Source of the DNA: Mycobacterium sp. M26
GTDB lineage: Bacteria; Actinomycetota; Actinomycetes; Mycobacteriales; Mycobacteriaceae
DNA: 64,000 bases
Direction of reading: 5' to 3'
Assembly: GCF_001494595.1 (NCBI RefSeq)
Contig: NZ_LN929908.1
Coordinates: 806,001-870,000, forward strand
Positions within the stretch are counted from its first letter, which is position 1. Each line of letters begins with the position of its first letter. This document shows positions 63,613 to 64,000 of this stretch, in pieces. Both the position numbers and the translations under genes were made by a program. Under the pieces are notes generated by a model. It ran no database searches. It was given only the letters and a program-made list of their open reading frames with translations, and was not told the origin of the DNA.

Positions 63613-64000
63613 GTGCAGCCCCAGCCGGATACCCGTACCGAGTGGGCGGTGTGCGTGTACTGCGCCTCCGGCCCACGCCATCCCGACCTGCTCGACCTGG
63701 CCCGCCGGGTGGGTGAGGGGATCGCCGACCGGGGCTGGACCCTGGTCTCCGGCGGCGGCAACGTCTCGGCGATGGGCGCGGTGGCCGACGGTGCCCGGGC
63801 ACACGGCGGACGGACCGTCGGCGTCATCCCCAAAGCCCTGGTACACCGCGAACTGGCCGATGTCGACGCCGACGAATTGATCGTCACCGACACCATGCGG
63901 CAGCGCAAACAGGTGATGGAGGACCGCAGCGACGCGTTCATCACGCTGCCCGGCGGAATCGGCACGCTGGAGGAACTTTTCGAAACGTGGACGGCTGGGT
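63613..64000 (+). CDS. LOG-family nucleoside 5'-monophosphate phosphoribohydrolase, partial
   Basis: The first 129 residues of a LOG (TIGR00730) protein, running off the right edge. LOG enzymes release the base from cytokinin-type or other nucleotide monophosphates. The Rossmann start CVYCASGPR, SGGGNVSAMGAVADGA and the diagnostic PGGIGTLEELFE are all present. GTG at 63613 is supported by the -10 hexamer. It corresponds to Rv1205, whose M. tuberculosis product makes cytokinins that break down to aldehydes. Confidence 0.93.
   Translation, partial: MQPQPDTRTEWAVCVYCASGPRHPDLLDLARRVGEGIADRGWTLVSGGGNVSAMGAVADGARAHGGRTVGVIPKALVHRELADVDADELIVTDTMRQRKQVMEDRSDAFITLPGGIGTLEELFETWTAG

Overview
The window is a high-GC chromosomal segment of a Mycobacterium-type actinobacterium. 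The evidence is the set of mycobacteria-specific genes (pimE, lpqW, mshB, fbiC, an MspA-type porin, PGRS-like repeats) and a gene order that, from memory, follows the M. tuberculosis block Rv1156 to Rv1205: HhH protein, two Ala/Pro-rich exported proteins, pimE, phhB, mutT2, typA, lpqW, mshB, an Rv1171-like protein, fbiC, fadH, fdxC, aminotransferase, pruC, pruA, putB, fadD36, dapD, dapE, TPR-like protein, LOG protein. An MspA porin and the accessory enzymes suggest a rapid grower (Mycolicibacterium-like) rather than a tubercle bacillus. No species call is possible from the sequence alone.

Layout. 1-7 kb: a partial MFS transporter, then a leftward operon with a LytS-type kinase, a LytTR regulator and two ActP/MctC-like symporters, each paired with a small two-helix membrane protein. 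A LytTR-like direct repeat lies in front of the second symporter pair. 7-20 kb: DNA and nucleotide maintenance (HhH-GPD protein, mutT2), a wax ester synthase/DGAT, exported proteins, phosphatidylinositol mannoside synthesis (pimE) and its genetic partner lpqW, a CYP142-like P450 and typA. 19-33 kb: an accessory zone rich in exported Ala/Ser/Thr-rich proteins. It includes a PGRS-repeat protein that has a signal peptide where PE_PGRS proteins carry a PE domain; its frame is broken inside a tandem repeat. purU, a methyltransferase, a CLC channel and mshB are interspersed. 33-46 kb: coenzyme F420 (fbiC), fadH, a ferredoxin-aminotransferase pair, an MspA-type porin, and the proline catabolic unit pruC/pruA-putB. 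46-57.6 kb: TSUP permease, acyltransferase, Nudix protein, a fadD36 disrupted at a long inverted repeat, and a foreign-looking module of a CYP138-like P450 overlapping a BAHD-type acyltransferase, facing a MacB-like ABC exporter. 57.6-64 kb: a large exported protein joining an EEP (sphingomyelinase-like) domain to a PI-PLC X domain, then divergent dapD/dapE (diaminopimelate pathway), a TPR-like protein and a partial LOG phosphoribohydrolase.

Themes. At the three places where M. tuberculosis carries PE/PPE genes in this block (lpqW-mshB, mshB-fbiC, fadD36-dapD), this genome carries different exported proteins or a biosynthetic/export module. Many genes begin 6-8 bases after a TANNNT hexamer, as expected for leaderless mycobacterial transcripts, and three divergent pairs have closely packed or overlapping -10 elements. 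No tRNA, rRNA, CRISPR array, transposase or prophage gene was seen.
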